In this document: positions 31,295-39,446 of the stretch, piece by piece
Position numbering within the stretch: position 1 is the stretch's first letter
How the letters are laid out: every line of letters starts with the position of its first letter
Origin: Streptomyces sp. NRRL S-1022
GTDB taxonomy: Bacteria; Actinomycetota; Actinomycetes; Streptomycetales; Streptomycetaceae
Reading direction: 5' to 3'
Length of the DNA stretch: 64,000 nucleotides
Assembly: GCF_000720135.1 (NCBI RefSeq)
Contig: NZ_JOIU01000032.1
Coordinates: forward strand, 1 to 64,000
Made by a program: the position numbers and the translations under genes
The notes under the pieces: generated by a model
Told to the model about the DNA's origin: nothing
Seen by the model: only the letters and a program-made list of their open reading frames with translations
The model's database searches: none

Positions 31295-33676
31295 TCAGGG
31301 GATGGCCAGTTCGGCCCAGATGGTCTTGCCGGACGCGGTGTAGCGCGTACCCCAGCGCTGGGACATCTGGGCGACCAGGAACAGGCCGCGGCCCCCCTCG
31401 TCGTCCCGGCGTGCCCGCCGCAGGTGGGGTGCGGTGTGCGCGTTGTCGGAGACCTCGCACAGCAGGCAGCGGTCCCTGATCAGCCTCAGCATGACGGGCC
31501 CGGAGGCGTACCGGATGCTGTTGGTGACCAGCTCGCTCACCACGAGGGCGGCCGGGAACGACAGGTCGGACAGGCCCCAGGCCGTCAACTGGCGCTCGGT
31601 GTCCGTGCGGGCGTGCGCCACCTCGGCGGGATCGGGCGGCAGCTCCAGGTCCGCCACGTGGTCGGGGCCGAGCCGCCGGGTGCGGACGAGCAGCAGCGTG
31701 GCGTCGTCCGCCTGCGGGCCGGGCGGGCGGGCCGACACCGCGCGGTCGCACAGTTCCTCCAGCGGGCAGCGCTGCCAGGTGAGCACCTGGGACAGGCGGT
31801 CGATCCCGCTGTCGATGTCGGTGCTGCGGTCCTCCACGACCCCGTCGGTGAAGAACGCCACCACACTGCCGCCGGACAGGCTCAGCTCGACGTTCTCGTA
31901 CGGCAGACCGCCCAGCCCCAGCGGCGGTCCCGGCGCCAGCGCGGACAGGGCCACCGAGCCGCTCGCGTCGGCCACGATCGGCGGGGGGTGGCCCGCGCTC
32001 GCCCAGACGCACCGGCCGCTGACCGGGTCGTAGATCGCGTACAGACAGGTCACGCCCAGCGTCTCGTCGCCGAGCCCGTCCCCGGCGCCGGGTTCCGAGT
32101 CCTGCGCGACCAGGCCGTCCAGCCGGGTCAGCAGCTCGGCCGGGTCCAGGTCCAGCAGGGCCAGGGTCCGTACGGTGGCGCGCAGCCGGCCCATGGTCGC
32201 GGCCGCGTGCATGCCGTGGCCCACCACGTCGCCGACCGTCAGGCCCACGCGGGCGCCGGACAGCGGGATCAGGTCGAACCAGTCGCCGCCCACGCCCACC
32301 CGGCTGTCGGCCGGCAGGTAGCGGTACGCGACGTCGACCGCGCTCTGCTCGGGCAGGCGCTGCGGCAGCAGACTGCGCTGCAGGACCAGGGCGGCCGCGT
32401 GCTGGCTGGCGTAACGGCGGGCGTTGTCGATGCCGACGGCGGCCCGCTCGGCCAGTTCCACGGCGAGCGTCTGCTCCTCGGGCCCGAAGCGGTCTGGGTT
32501 GCTGCTGCGCCGGAAGGTGGCGAGGCCCAGGACCGCGTTGCGGGTGAGCAGCGGCACGAACAGGCAGGAGTGCGCGGCGGCCGCACCCGATCCGTCCGGC
32601 GGCTCGGGCGGCGAGGGGTCGATGACGGGACGGCTGGTGGCCAGGCTCTGCGCCTGCGGTGACCAGGGCGGGTAGGAGACGGGGCTGGTCCGGAACTCCT
32701 CCGGGGTCCGGCCGTGCATCCGCAGCAGACTGTGCCCCGGCGCCGAACCCGTGGGCGGCTGCCGTCCCTCGATGACCGCCGGCGGCAGGTCCACCAGCAC
32801 CTCGTCGGCCAGCTGCGGCACCGCCACGTCCGCCAGCTCCGCGGCCGTACGGCGCACGTCCAGCGAGGCACCGATGCGCTTTCCCGCCCGGACGAGCAGC
32901 GACAGCCGTTCCTGGGCGCGGTAGCGCTCGGTGATGTCCAGCGACTCCTCGAAGAGCCCCAGCAGTTCGCCCCGGGCGTCCACCAGCCGGTGGTACGAGC
33001 AGGACCACACGTGCTCGCGCACCGGGTCGGCGGGGGCCCGCCCGCGATAGTGCATGCCCATGATCGGCTCGCCCGTCGTCAGTACGTGCTCCATGATCTG
33101 GTCCTCGTCCGGAGGGTGGTGACGGGAGAGGAACTCGCCCTCGGGAAAGAGGTCCGAGGCCGGCCGGCCGATGTACTGGGCGATGCCGGCCAGCTCCAGG
33201 TCGGTGGAGACGTTCGCCCAGACGACGCGCAGGTCGGTGTCGAAGATCGTCAGGCCCACGTCGGACTCGGTCGCCATCCCCTGGAGCAGGGCCAGCTGCG
33301 CCTCCCAGCCGCGCTGCGACTCCAGGGCGGCGGCGACCACGACGGTGGCGGCGGCGCCCCGGTGCGCGAGCGGGCTGAACGTCACGGCCGCGCGCAGGGT
33401 GCGTCCGTCCCGGCAGCAGAGGTCCAGCACCGTGCTGCGGGGCCGGTGCGCCCGGCAGAGCTTGCAGAGGGTGGACAGCCGCTGCCCCGGGGCCGTCGCC
33501 AGCAGCCGGGCGGCGGGCTGCCCGAGCACGTCCTCGGGTGCGTGGCCGAGCAGACGCTGGGCGGAGGATCCCCAGCCGGAAACCCGGCCTTCGGCGTCCA
33601 GCACCGCGGCGGCGGCCTTGGAGAGGTCCAGCGGACTGTGGAAATCGACATGGGGGGCATTCGGAAAACGATCCAT
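31295..33676 (-). CDS. SpoIIE-type PP2C phosphatase with PAS, GAF and HATPase domains
   Basis: A 793-residue soluble protein. Two PAS-like units occupy about residues 15-250 (AVLDAEGRVSGWGSSAQRLL and LTIFDTDLRVVWANVSTDLE), a GAF domain runs from about 270 to 430, the PP2C domain from about 440 to 650 (VGGDWFDLIP, GDVVGHG, FFTDGVVED and ADDATLLL), and a GHKL ATPase ends the protein (SELVTNSIRYAS and DEGGRGLFLVAQM). Its ATPase end is close in sequence to those of the genes at 27312 and 41521, so these are paralogues. GGAGGG lies ten bases before the ATG. It is divergent from the PadR gene. Confidence 0.9.
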   Translation of the reverse strand: MDRFPNAPHVDFHSPLDLSKAAAAVLDAEGRVSGWGSSAQRLLGHAPEDVLGQPAARLLATAPGQRLSTLCKLCRAHRPRSTVLDLCCRDGRTLRAAVTFSPLAHRGAAATVVVAAALESQRGWEAQLALLQGMATESDVGLTIFDTDLRVVWANVSTDLELAGIAQYIGRPASDLFPEGEFLSRHHPPDEDQIMEHVLTTGEPIMGMHYRGRAPADPVREHVWSCSYHRLVDARGELLGLFEESLDITERYRAQERLSLLVRAGKRIGASLDVRRTAAELADVAVPQLADEVLVDLPPAVIEGRQPPTGSAPGHSLLRMHGRTPEEFRTSPVSYPPWSPQAQSLATSRPVIDPSPPEPPDGSGAAAAHSCLFVPLLTRNAVLGLATFRRSSNPDRFGPEEQTLAVELAERAAVGIDNARRYASQHAAALVLQRSLLPQRLPEQSAVDVAYRYLPADSRVGVGGDWFDLIPLSGARVGLTVGDVVGHGMHAAATMGRLRATVRTLALLDLDPAELLTRLDGLVAQDSEPGAGDGLGDETLGVTCLYAIYDPVSGRCVWASAGHPPPIVADASGSVALSALAPGPPLGLGGLPYENVELSLSGGSVVAFFTDGVVEDRSTDIDSGIDRLSQVLTWQRCPLEELCDRAVSARPPGPQADDATLLLVRTRRLGPDHVADLELPPDPAEVAHARTDTERQLTAWGLSDLSFPAALVVSELVTNSIRYASGPVMLRLIRDRCLLCEVSDNAHTAPHLRRARRDDEGGRGLFLVAQMSQRWGTRYTASGKTIWAELAIP

Positions 33677-33780
33677 GGCACCGCTTCCCTCCGTGCCCCC
33701 TCAGGATCCCGTGCCGCGTGACGGACGACAACCGCACGCCCTTGCGCGGCGTGAGCCGCGTCGCACCGGCCGGGAGAGCC

Positions 33781-33806
33781 TTGCTATGCAACGAGTTGCA
33801 TAGCAA
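33781..33806. promoter_or_regulatory. Perfect 12-2-12 palindrome, probable PadR operator
   Basis: TTGCTATGCAAC and GTTGCATAGCAA are exact reverse complements separated by GA. The palindrome ends ten bases before the ATG of the PadR regulator, in the space shared with the leftward phosphatase gene. It contains TATGCA-N6-TGCATA, close to the site I recall for AphA, a winged-helix protein related to PadR. Position and symmetry point to autoregulation of the regulator and acyl-CoA dehydrogenase operon. Confidence 0.8.
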
Positions 33807-33816
33807 GATCGGTGGT

Positions 33817-34392
33817 ATGGCGCTCGAACACGCGATCCTGGTGTCGCTGCTGGAGAAGCCGGGCTCCGGCTACGAGCTGGCCCGGCGCTTCGAACGGTCC
33901 ATCGGCTACTTCTGGACCGCCACCCACCAGCAGATCTACCGCGTGCTCAAGCGCATGGAGAACGACGGCTGGGTCGACGTCCGGGACGTCCCGCAGCAGG
34001 GCCGGCCGGACAAGAAGGAGTACTCCGTCGCCGACCTCGGCCGGGCCGCGCTGACCTCCTGGCTGCACGATCCGATCGAGCCGGAGAGCGTCCGCCACGA
34101 TCTGGCCGTGAAGATCCGGGGCGCCGCCTTCGACGACGACCCGGCCGCCCTGATCCGCGAGGTGGAGCGGCACCGGCAGGCGCACCGGGACCGGCTGGCG
34201 CACTATCTCGCGGGCGAGACCCGCGACTTCACGGCACCCGGGCCGGGCGAGACCGGCCCCCGCACGCCCCTCGACCCGGAGCGCGAACTCCAGCACGTCG
34301 TCCTGCGCGGCGGCATCGCCTACGAGCGGATGATGATCGACTGGCTGGACGACGTGCTGGCCACCCTGGCCCGGTTCGGCCCGGGCCGCTGA
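33817..34392 (+). CDS. PadR-family transcriptional regulator
   Basis: A 191-residue regulator. The N-terminal winged helix begins MALEHAILVSLLEKPGSGYELARRF and includes QIYRVLKRMENDGWV and the wing GRPDKKEYSV, standard for PadR. The C-terminal half is helical and likely dimerises, of the longer Vir_act_alpha_C/AphA-like type. ATG 33817 gives the standard family start; TTG 33781 in the same frame would place the palindrome inside the gene. An acyl-CoA dehydrogenase follows after 78 bases, and the two are probably one operon under this regulator. Effectors of such regulators are often phenolic acids or acyl-CoAs. The effector here is unknown. Confidence 0.9.
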   Translation: MALEHAILVSLLEKPGSGYELARRFERSIGYFWTATHQQIYRVLKRMENDGWVDVRDVPQQGRPDKKEYSVADLGRAALTSWLHDPIEPESVRHDLAVKIRGAAFDDDPAALIREVERHRQAHRDRLAHYLAGETRDFTAPGPGETGPRTPLDPERELQHVVLRGGIAYERMMIDWLDDVLATLARFGPGR

Positions 34393-34470
34393 CCGCCGCC
34401 GTGCCCACCCCGGTCCGCCCCGCCGCCGGACCTCCCACCCCCCGTCCACCAGCCGAAAGGCATCATCTCC

Positions 34471-36195
34471 ATGGCTGACCAGCTGCTGTTCAACCCGCGC
34501 ACCTACGACCCCGCGCACTTCGACCCCGAGACGCGCCGCCTGCTGCGTGCCACCGTCGACTGGTTCGAGGAGCGCGGCAAGGGGCGGCTGATCGAGGACT
34601 ACCGCAACCGTGCCTGGCTCGGCGACTTCCTCGCCTTCGCGGCGAAGGAGAACCTGTTCGCCACCTTCCTGACCCCGGCGTCCGCCGCGGGCGAGGGCGA
34701 GGCCGACAAGCGCTGGGACACCGCCCGGATAGCCGCGCTCAACGAGATCCTGGGCTTCTACGGCCTCGACTACTGGTACGCCTGGCAGGTCACGATCCTC
34801 GGCCTCGGACCGGTCTGGCAGAGCGGCAACGCCGCCGCCCGCGCCCGCGCCGCCGAACTCCTCGCCCAGGGAGAGGTGTTCGCCTTCGGCCTGTCCGAGA
34901 AGGCCCACGGCGCCGACATCTACTCCACCGACATGCTGCTGGAGCCCGACGGCGACGGCGGTTTCCGCGCCACCGGCTCCAAGTACTACATCGGCAACGG
35001 CAACGCCGCCGGGCTCGTCTCCGTCTTCGGCCGCCGCACCGACGTCGAAGGCCCCGACGGTTACGTGTTCTTCGCCGCCGACAGCCGTCACCCCGCCTAC
35101 CACCTGGTCAAGAACGTCGTCGACTCCTCGAAGTTCGTCAGCGAGTTCCGCCTGGAGGACTATCCGGTGGCGGCCGAGGACGTCCTGCACACCGGCCGTG
35201 CCGCCTTCGACGCCGCCCTCAACACGGTCAACGTGGGCAAGTTCAACCTGTGCACCGCCTCGATCGGCATCTGCGAGCACGCGATGTACGAGGCCGTCAC
35301 CCACGCCCGCCACCGCATCCTCTACGGCCGTCCCGTCACCGGCTTCCCGCACGTGCGCCGGGAGCTGACCGACGCGTACGTCAGGCTCGTCGGCATGAAG
35401 CTGTTCAGCGACCGCGCCGTGGACTACTTCCGCTCCGCCGGTCCGGACGACCGCCGCTACCTGCTCTTCAACCCGATGACGAAGATGAAGGTGACCACGG
35501 AGGGCGAGAAGGTCATCGACCTGATGTGGGACGTCATCGCGGCCAAGGGCTTCGAGAAGGACAACTACTTCGCCCAGGCGGCCGTGGAGATCCGCGGCCT
35601 GCCGAAGCTGGAGGGCACGGTCCACGTCAACCTGGCGCTGATCCTGAAGTTCATGCACAGCCACCTCCTGGACCCGGTCGCCTACCCGGACGTACCGACC
35701 CGCCTCGACGCGGCCGACGACGACTTCCTGTTCCGGCAGGGCCCTGCCCGGGGCCTCGGCTCGGTGCGCTTCCACGACTGGCGGCCCGCCTTCGACGCGT
35801 ACGCACACCTGCCCAACGTCAGCCGCTTCCGCGAACAGGCCGACGCCCTCTGCGAGTTCGTCGCCACGGCCGCCCCCGACGAGGAGCAGAGCCGCGACCT
35901 CGACCTCCTCCTCGCGGTCGGTCAGCTCTTCGCTCTCGTCGTGCACGGGCAGCTCGTCCTGGAGCAGGCCGCCCTGACCGGAGCGGACCAGGACGTGCTC
36001 GACGAACTCTTCGCCGTCCTCGTGCGGGACTTCTCCGCGCACGCCGTCGAACTGCACGGCAAGGACTCGGCCACCGCGCAGCAGCAGGAGTGGGCCCTCG
36101 GCGCGGTCCGGCGGCCGGTCGTCGACACGGCCCGCACGGAGCGGGTCTGGCAGCGGGTCGAGGCGCTCTCCGGCGCGTACGAGATGGCTCCGTAG
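34471..36195 (+). CDS. Acyl-CoA dehydrogenase family protein
   Basis: A 574-residue flavoenzyme of the acyl-CoA dehydrogenase fold, longer than the usual 380-400 residues, as in the ACAD9/VLCAD-like and actinobacterial long forms. Family marks include FGLSEKAHGADIYSTDM (flavin and acyl contacts), the gap-strand ATGSKYYIGNGN, ILYGRPVTGFPHVRREL and the middle-to-C-terminal helical bundle. These enzymes introduce a double bond between C2 and C3 of an acyl-CoA, passing electrons to electron-transfer flavoprotein. The catalytic glutamate cannot be placed with confidence. AAAGG lies ten to fifteen bases before the ATG. It follows the PadR gene, which probably controls it. Confidence 0.85.
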   Translation: MADQLLFNPRTYDPAHFDPETRRLLRATVDWFEERGKGRLIEDYRNRAWLGDFLAFAAKENLFATFLTPASAAGEGEADKRWDTARIAALNEILGFYGLDYWYAWQVTILGLGPVWQSGNAAARARAAELLAQGEVFAFGLSEKAHGADIYSTDMLLEPDGDGGFRATGSKYYIGNGNAAGLVSVFGRRTDVEGPDGYVFFAADSRHPAYHLVKNVVDSSKFVSEFRLEDYPVAAEDVLHTGRAAFDAALNTVNVGKFNLCTASIGICEHAMYEAVTHARHRILYGRPVTGFPHVRRELTDAYVRLVGMKLFSDRAVDYFRSAGPDDRRYLLFNPMTKMKVTTEGEKVIDLMWDVIAAKGFEKDNYFAQAAVEIRGLPKLEGTVHVNLALILKFMHSHLLDPVAYPDVPTRLDAADDDFLFRQGPARGLGSVRFHDWRPAFDAYAHLPNVSRFREQADALCEFVATAAPDEEQSRDLDLLLAVGQLFALVVHGQLVLEQAALTGADQDVLDELFAVLVRDFSAHAVELHGKDSATAQQQEWALGAVRRPVVDTARTERVWQRVEALSGAYEMAP

Positions 36196-36207
36196 CCGCG
36201 CCGCGCA

Positions 36208-36240
36208 CGGGGGCCGGGGCCCGCACGGACCCGGCCCCCG
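36208..36240. terminator. Strong hairpin between convergent genes
   Basis: CGGGGGCCGGG and CCCGGCCCCCG form a perfect 11-bp stem with an 11-base loop. It begins 13 bases after the acyl-CoA dehydrogenase stop and ends 38 bases before the stop of the leftward peptidoglycan-binding gene, so it can stop transcripts from both sides. Confidence 0.75.
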
Positions 36241-36278
36241 GCAGCCCTGCGGACACGGGAACAGGCCTCTGCCGGCGG

Positions 36279-37340
36279 CTACTTGGTCCGCAGCATGAGG
36301 GCGAAACGCGTACGGGCGCCGTAGACCCCGCTCTCGTCGCCACGGATCCCGTACCGCCGCTGGAAGAGCGTCACGGCGGCGCGGACCTCCGCGTCGTAGC
36401 GGCCGTCGATCGCGCCGCCGTCGTAGAGCCCCGGTATCTGCTGGAGGCGTACCTGCAGTTCATAGACGCCATGGCCGCTGTCCCCCGGGCGCAGGACGCC
36501 CGTGCCCGGGATCTCGGGGAGCGGTGGATCCGACGCGCCGGGACCGGGCCGGTCCGTCCGTCCGGGAGCCGGGGGAGACGGGTTCTCGGGCGCGGGACTC
36601 TCCGGCCCGGGAGCCGCCCGGTGCCCGGACGGCGCAGGCAAGGCCACCGGCCCGGCGTCGTGGTGGACCAGCAGCCACGCGGCGAGCACCAGTGCGCTCG
36701 CCGCGCCCAGCCCGACGATTGCGGCGACGCGCAAGTCCCGGTGACGGGCGAACCGCCGCCGTGCGTGACCGGGTCTCCTCCTGCGCGCGCGGTCCGGGGG
36801 CGCCGATTCCCGCGAGGGCGCGTCGGCAGACCGGACGGGGGGAGCCGCGGCGGGTGCCGCGGCCTCCGGGCCCGGTCCACCGACCGCCGGCGGCCTTCCC
36901 ACCGGCGGCGGGACGGTCTCCGGCCCGCCGGCCGACCCCGGTGGCTCCGCAACGACAGGCTTCGGGATGCCTGCCGGGCGCAGGCTGCCGGCCGACCCCG
37001 GTGGCTGCGCAACGACAGGCTTGGGGCTGCCTGCCGGGCGCAGGCTGCCGGTCGACCCCGGTGGTTGCGCGATGACAGGCTTGGGGCTGCCTGCCGGGCG
37101 CAGGCTGCCGGTCGACCCCGGTGGCTCCGCAACGACAGGCTTCGGGGCGCCGGCCGGGCGCAGGCTGCCGGGCTCCAGCGCTTCGGCGGCAGCCGGCCGG
37201 AGGGGCTGCCGCTCATCGCGCAGGAGCTCGGCGCGTGCGGCGTCCAGCGCGTCCAGTACGGCCTGGAAGGAGTCCCTGGTCTCCCGCACGAGGTCGCGGT
37301 CCGAGGCGGGAGTCCGTTCCTGGTCGCCGTCGTCGCCCAC
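36279..37340 (-). CDS. Peptidoglycan-binding membrane protein with Pro-rich repeats
   Basis: A 353-residue protein. A helical segment at about 10-45 (RDSFQAVLDALDAARAELL) precedes four 20-residue repeats of the SLRPAG-PKPVVA-PPGS kind. An Arg-rich stretch follows, then one transmembrane helix (VAAIVGLGAASALVLAAWLLV), a Pro-rich linker and a C-terminal PG_binding_1-type domain (LRPGDSGHGVYELQVRLQQI and GRYDAEVRAAVTLFQRRYGI). It should anchor in the membrane with the last domain on the cell wall. GTG 37340 is chosen because GGAGGA lies seven bases upstream; the frame stays open to 37499 but without a ribosome site. Related Streptomyces proteins are common; the role is unknown. Confidence 0.8.
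   Translation of the reverse strand: MGDDGDQERTPASDRDLVRETRDSFQAVLDALDAARAELLRDERQPLRPAAAEALEPGSLRPAGAPKPVVAEPPGSTGSLRPAGSPKPVIAQPPGSTGSLRPAGSPKPVVAQPPGSAGSLRPAGIPKPVVAEPPGSAGGPETVPPPVGRPPAVGGPGPEAAAPAAAPPVRSADAPSRESAPPDRARRRRPGHARRRFARHRDLRVAAIVGLGAASALVLAAWLLVHHDAGPVALPAPSGHRAAPGPESPAPENPSPPAPGRTDRPGPGASDPPLPEIPGTGVLRPGDSGHGVYELQVRLQQIPGLYDGGAIDGRYDAEVRAAVTLFQRRYGIRGDESGVYGARTRFALMLRTK
36928..37172. repeat. 60-bp in-frame minisatellite
   Basis: About four copies of a 60-base unit lie head to tail inside the peptidoglycan-binding gene. The copies at 36961, 37021 and 37081 differ at only a few positions. Sixty is a multiple of three, so each copy adds a 20-residue block and copy number can change without a frameshift. 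The near identity of codons, not just residues, points to recent duplication. Confidence 0.9.
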
Positions 37341-37647
37341 GGTTCCTCCTCGGCTCGTCTCGGCTCCGGCAGCGCCCCGGGACGCGGCGCCCCGGCGGCG
37401 GCTTTCCCTTCTTCTCCGGAAGGCCATACGCAGGCCGCGCGGTTCCGCCCTCATCGCACGGCCGGTGTGTAACCCACGCCTCACGCGAAGCCCGCTCATC
37501 GGTGACCCCGTCGGCAGGGTTACCTACCCCACATGTCGGCCGGCGATTGAGCACGCGTTCGACGGGCCCCGTTGACCCCGGTAACCGCTGACCGCTGCCC
37601 GGCCCGGGCCTTCCCCCGTCGACACGAGAAGTGAGAACGGCCGCTTC
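37341..37647. other. Divergent intergenic region
   Basis: These 307 bases lie between the leftward peptidoglycan-binding gene and the rightward SCO2400-type gene. The left 160 bases are an open but unsupported extension of the leftward frame. The middle holds GTAACCC near 37467 and GGGTTAC near 37517, an inverted pair too far apart for a simple operator. I see no further gene. Confidence 0.4.
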
Positions 37648-38379
37648 ATGGACTACTGCATTCCGTGCAACCGCACGCTCAACGGTGCCGTCACCTGCCC
37701 CGAGTGCGGGGCGTACGACTTCGGCATGGCACAGCCGAGCGAGCGGAGAGACGGTGCTCCGGCCGTCGACGCGGCGATGCCGGACGTCCGCCTCGACGGG
37801 GCGCCGGACTCCTCCGAGCCCGCCTTCCCCGGGCCACCGACCCCGTCGCGGGACCTGCCGGAAGACCGGTACGACCATCCGTCGCGGCTGCGGAAGTACG
37901 CGGTCCGCTCCCTCGCCGCAGCCGCCTTCACCCTCCTCGGCGGCCTGGCCACCGCGTCGGTGCTCTTCCCGTCGACAGCCGAACGAGCGGCCTCACCCCC
38001 GGATCCGTCCCTCACGGAACCCGAGATCCGCGTCACCGATGCGCCGGTTCCCCCGGATTCACCGGCTTCTCCGGAGCGAGAGCCCACGCATCCGGCGCGA
38101 AAAGGCGTCCGGGACCGGAACGCCGGCGGCAGCCGGCGTCCTGTGCCGGCCCCACCGCGCAGCACGTCACCGGTCTCCCGGCCTCCCACCGCCACCACCA
38201 GTGCACCGGCACCGGTGAAGGAGACGCCCACCCCCCGCCCCTCCCGCAGCCGCCGTCCCAGCCCGCCCCCGCGAACGGCACCCCCGTCCCCGCGGCCCTC
38301 CGCCAGTCCTTCGGGCAGCGTCAGTGCCTCTCCGACCAGGAGCGGCTCACCGAGCGCGTCGGCGTCGCCCGGCCGCTGA
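37648..38379 (+). CDS. SCO2400-type zinc-ribbon membrane protein
   Basis: A 243-residue protein opening with MDYCIPCNRTLNGAVTCPEC, a four-cysteine zinc-ribbon layout that marks the Streptomyces SCO2400-like family. An acidic linker follows, then one transmembrane helix (RSLAAAAFTLLGGLATASVLF, about 88-108) and a long Pro/Ser/Thr-rich tail of about 135 residues. The likely topology is ribbon inside and tail outside the membrane. The function of the family is unknown to me. It faces the peptidoglycan-binding gene across a shared upstream region, and both encode single-pass proteins with Pro-rich outer parts, so they may act together in the envelope. That link is inference. Confidence 0.8.
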   Translation: MDYCIPCNRTLNGAVTCPECGAYDFGMAQPSERRDGAPAVDAAMPDVRLDGAPDSSEPAFPGPPTPSRDLPEDRYDHPSRLRKYAVRSLAAAAFTLLGGLATASVLFPSTAERAASPPDPSLTEPEIRVTDAPVPPDSPASPEREPTHPARKGVRDRNAGGSRRPVPAPPRSTSPVSRPPTATTSAPAPVKETPTPRPSRSRRPSPPPRTAPPSPRPSASPSGSVSASPTRSGSPSASASPGR

Positions 38380-38560
38380 CCCCCGGGCCGGTCGCGCCGC
38401 CCCGCCGATCAGGGTGGTCAGCACGCTCACCCGCACCCGGCCGGCGCGCCGCCGCGGCGTTCGTGAGGTACGCGCCGAGCGTCTCCCAGGAATTGAGCGA
38501 GGCCGCACCGGGCGTGGTGTTCGGCTTGCCGACGGCCCGCTGACGAAGTGAGCGGGCGGA

Positions 38561-38596
38561 GGCGGTCCCGGTCTGGGCACCGGCCCGGGGACCGCC
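38561..38596. terminator. Hairpin between convergent genes
   Basis: GGCGGTCCC and GGGACCGCC form a perfect 9-bp stem with an 18-base GC-rich loop. The hairpin lies between the rightward SCO2400-type gene and the leftward SDR gene, 35 bases before the SDR stop. The remaining part of this 251-base gap shows no supported gene. Confidence 0.55.
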
Positions 38597-38630
38597 CCCG
38601 CCCCGTCGGCCGGTGAGCGGTCCGACGTGC

Positions 38631-39446
38631 TCAGACGGCGTTCAGCCCTCCGTCCACCACCAGGCTCTGCCCGGTGATGTAGGAGGCGCGGCTGGAGAGC
38701 AGGAAGGTGACGGCCTCGGCCACCTCCCAGGCGGTGCCCTGGCGGCCGAGCGGAATGCGGCCGAACGAGGTCGTGCGGGACGCCCGCCGGGCCGAGGCCG
38801 CCCGGCCCATCGGGGTGTCGATCAGCCCCGGGACGACCAGGTTGGCGCGGATCCCGCGCGGCCCGCCCTCCTTGGCGACATGCCGGGTGAGACCGAACAG
38901 GCCCGCCTTCGAACTGTCGTACGCGGGTGAATCCGTGGCCGCGCGCAGCCCGGCCACGGAACCGACGAAGACGATCGACCCCCCGTCGGCGATCGCGGGC
39001 AGGGCGTACTTGGCGGCGAGGAACGGGGCGCCCAGGTTGAGCGAGAGCACGTGCTCCCACTGTTGTGGTGAGGTGCCCGCCAGACCCGCGCCGAGACCGA
39101 TGCCGACGTTGACCACCAGCGCGTCCAGCGTGCCGAGTTCACGGACGGCCTCGGCGACCACGGCCGCGGACCGGTCGGGGTCCGTGGCGTCGCCGACCAG
39201 GGGGAGGCCATGGCCGCCTTCCTCGGCGACCAGGGCGGCGGTGACCGCCGCCGCGGAGGCGGAGATGTCCGCACAGGCGACGGAGGCCCCCTCGCGGGCG
39301 GCGAGCACGGCCACCGCCCGCCCGTTGCCCACCGGCGCCCCTGGATCGTCGCCGGGACGGGTGCCCGCTCCGATGACCAGTACGTTCCGGCCGGTCAGCA
39401 GGCCGGCCGGGTGGGTCGTGGTGTGCCGCGGCTCAGGCGTCGTCAT
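38631..39446 (-). CDS. SDR-family NAD(P)-dependent oxidoreductase
   Basis: A 271-residue short-chain dehydrogenase. The cofactor loop is unusual: VIGAGTRPGDDPGAPVGNGRAVA, with an insertion of about seven residues between the glycines of the normal TGxxxGxG. The active site has VGSVAG serine and Tyr/Lys in AYDSSKAGL. The ending YITGQSLVVDGGLNAV is the family standard. It overlaps the carboxymuconolactone decarboxylase-like gene by 14 bases, so the two form an operon. The substrate is unknown; the pairing suggests oxidation or reduction of a small carbonyl or alcohol in a catabolic route. Confidence 0.88.
   Translation of the reverse strand: MTTPEPRHTTTHPAGLLTGRNVLVIGAGTRPGDDPGAPVGNGRAVAVLAAREGASVACADISASAAAVTAALVAEEGGHGLPLVGDATDPDRSAAVVAEAVRELGTLDALVVNVGIGLGAGLAGTSPQQWEHVLSLNLGAPFLAAKYALPAIADGGSIVFVGSVAGLRAATDSPAYDSSKAGLFGLTRHVAKEGGPRGIRANLVVPGLIDTPMGRAASARRASRTTSFGRIPLGRQGTAWEVAEAVTFLLSSRASYITGQSLVVDGGLNAV

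Noticed and set aside
31215..33806. An alternative leftward frame of 863 residues over the phosphatase gene
   Set aside because: The overlapping frame at 31295-33676 shows PAS, GAF, PP2C and HATPase motifs; this one is Arg/Pro-rich without domains.
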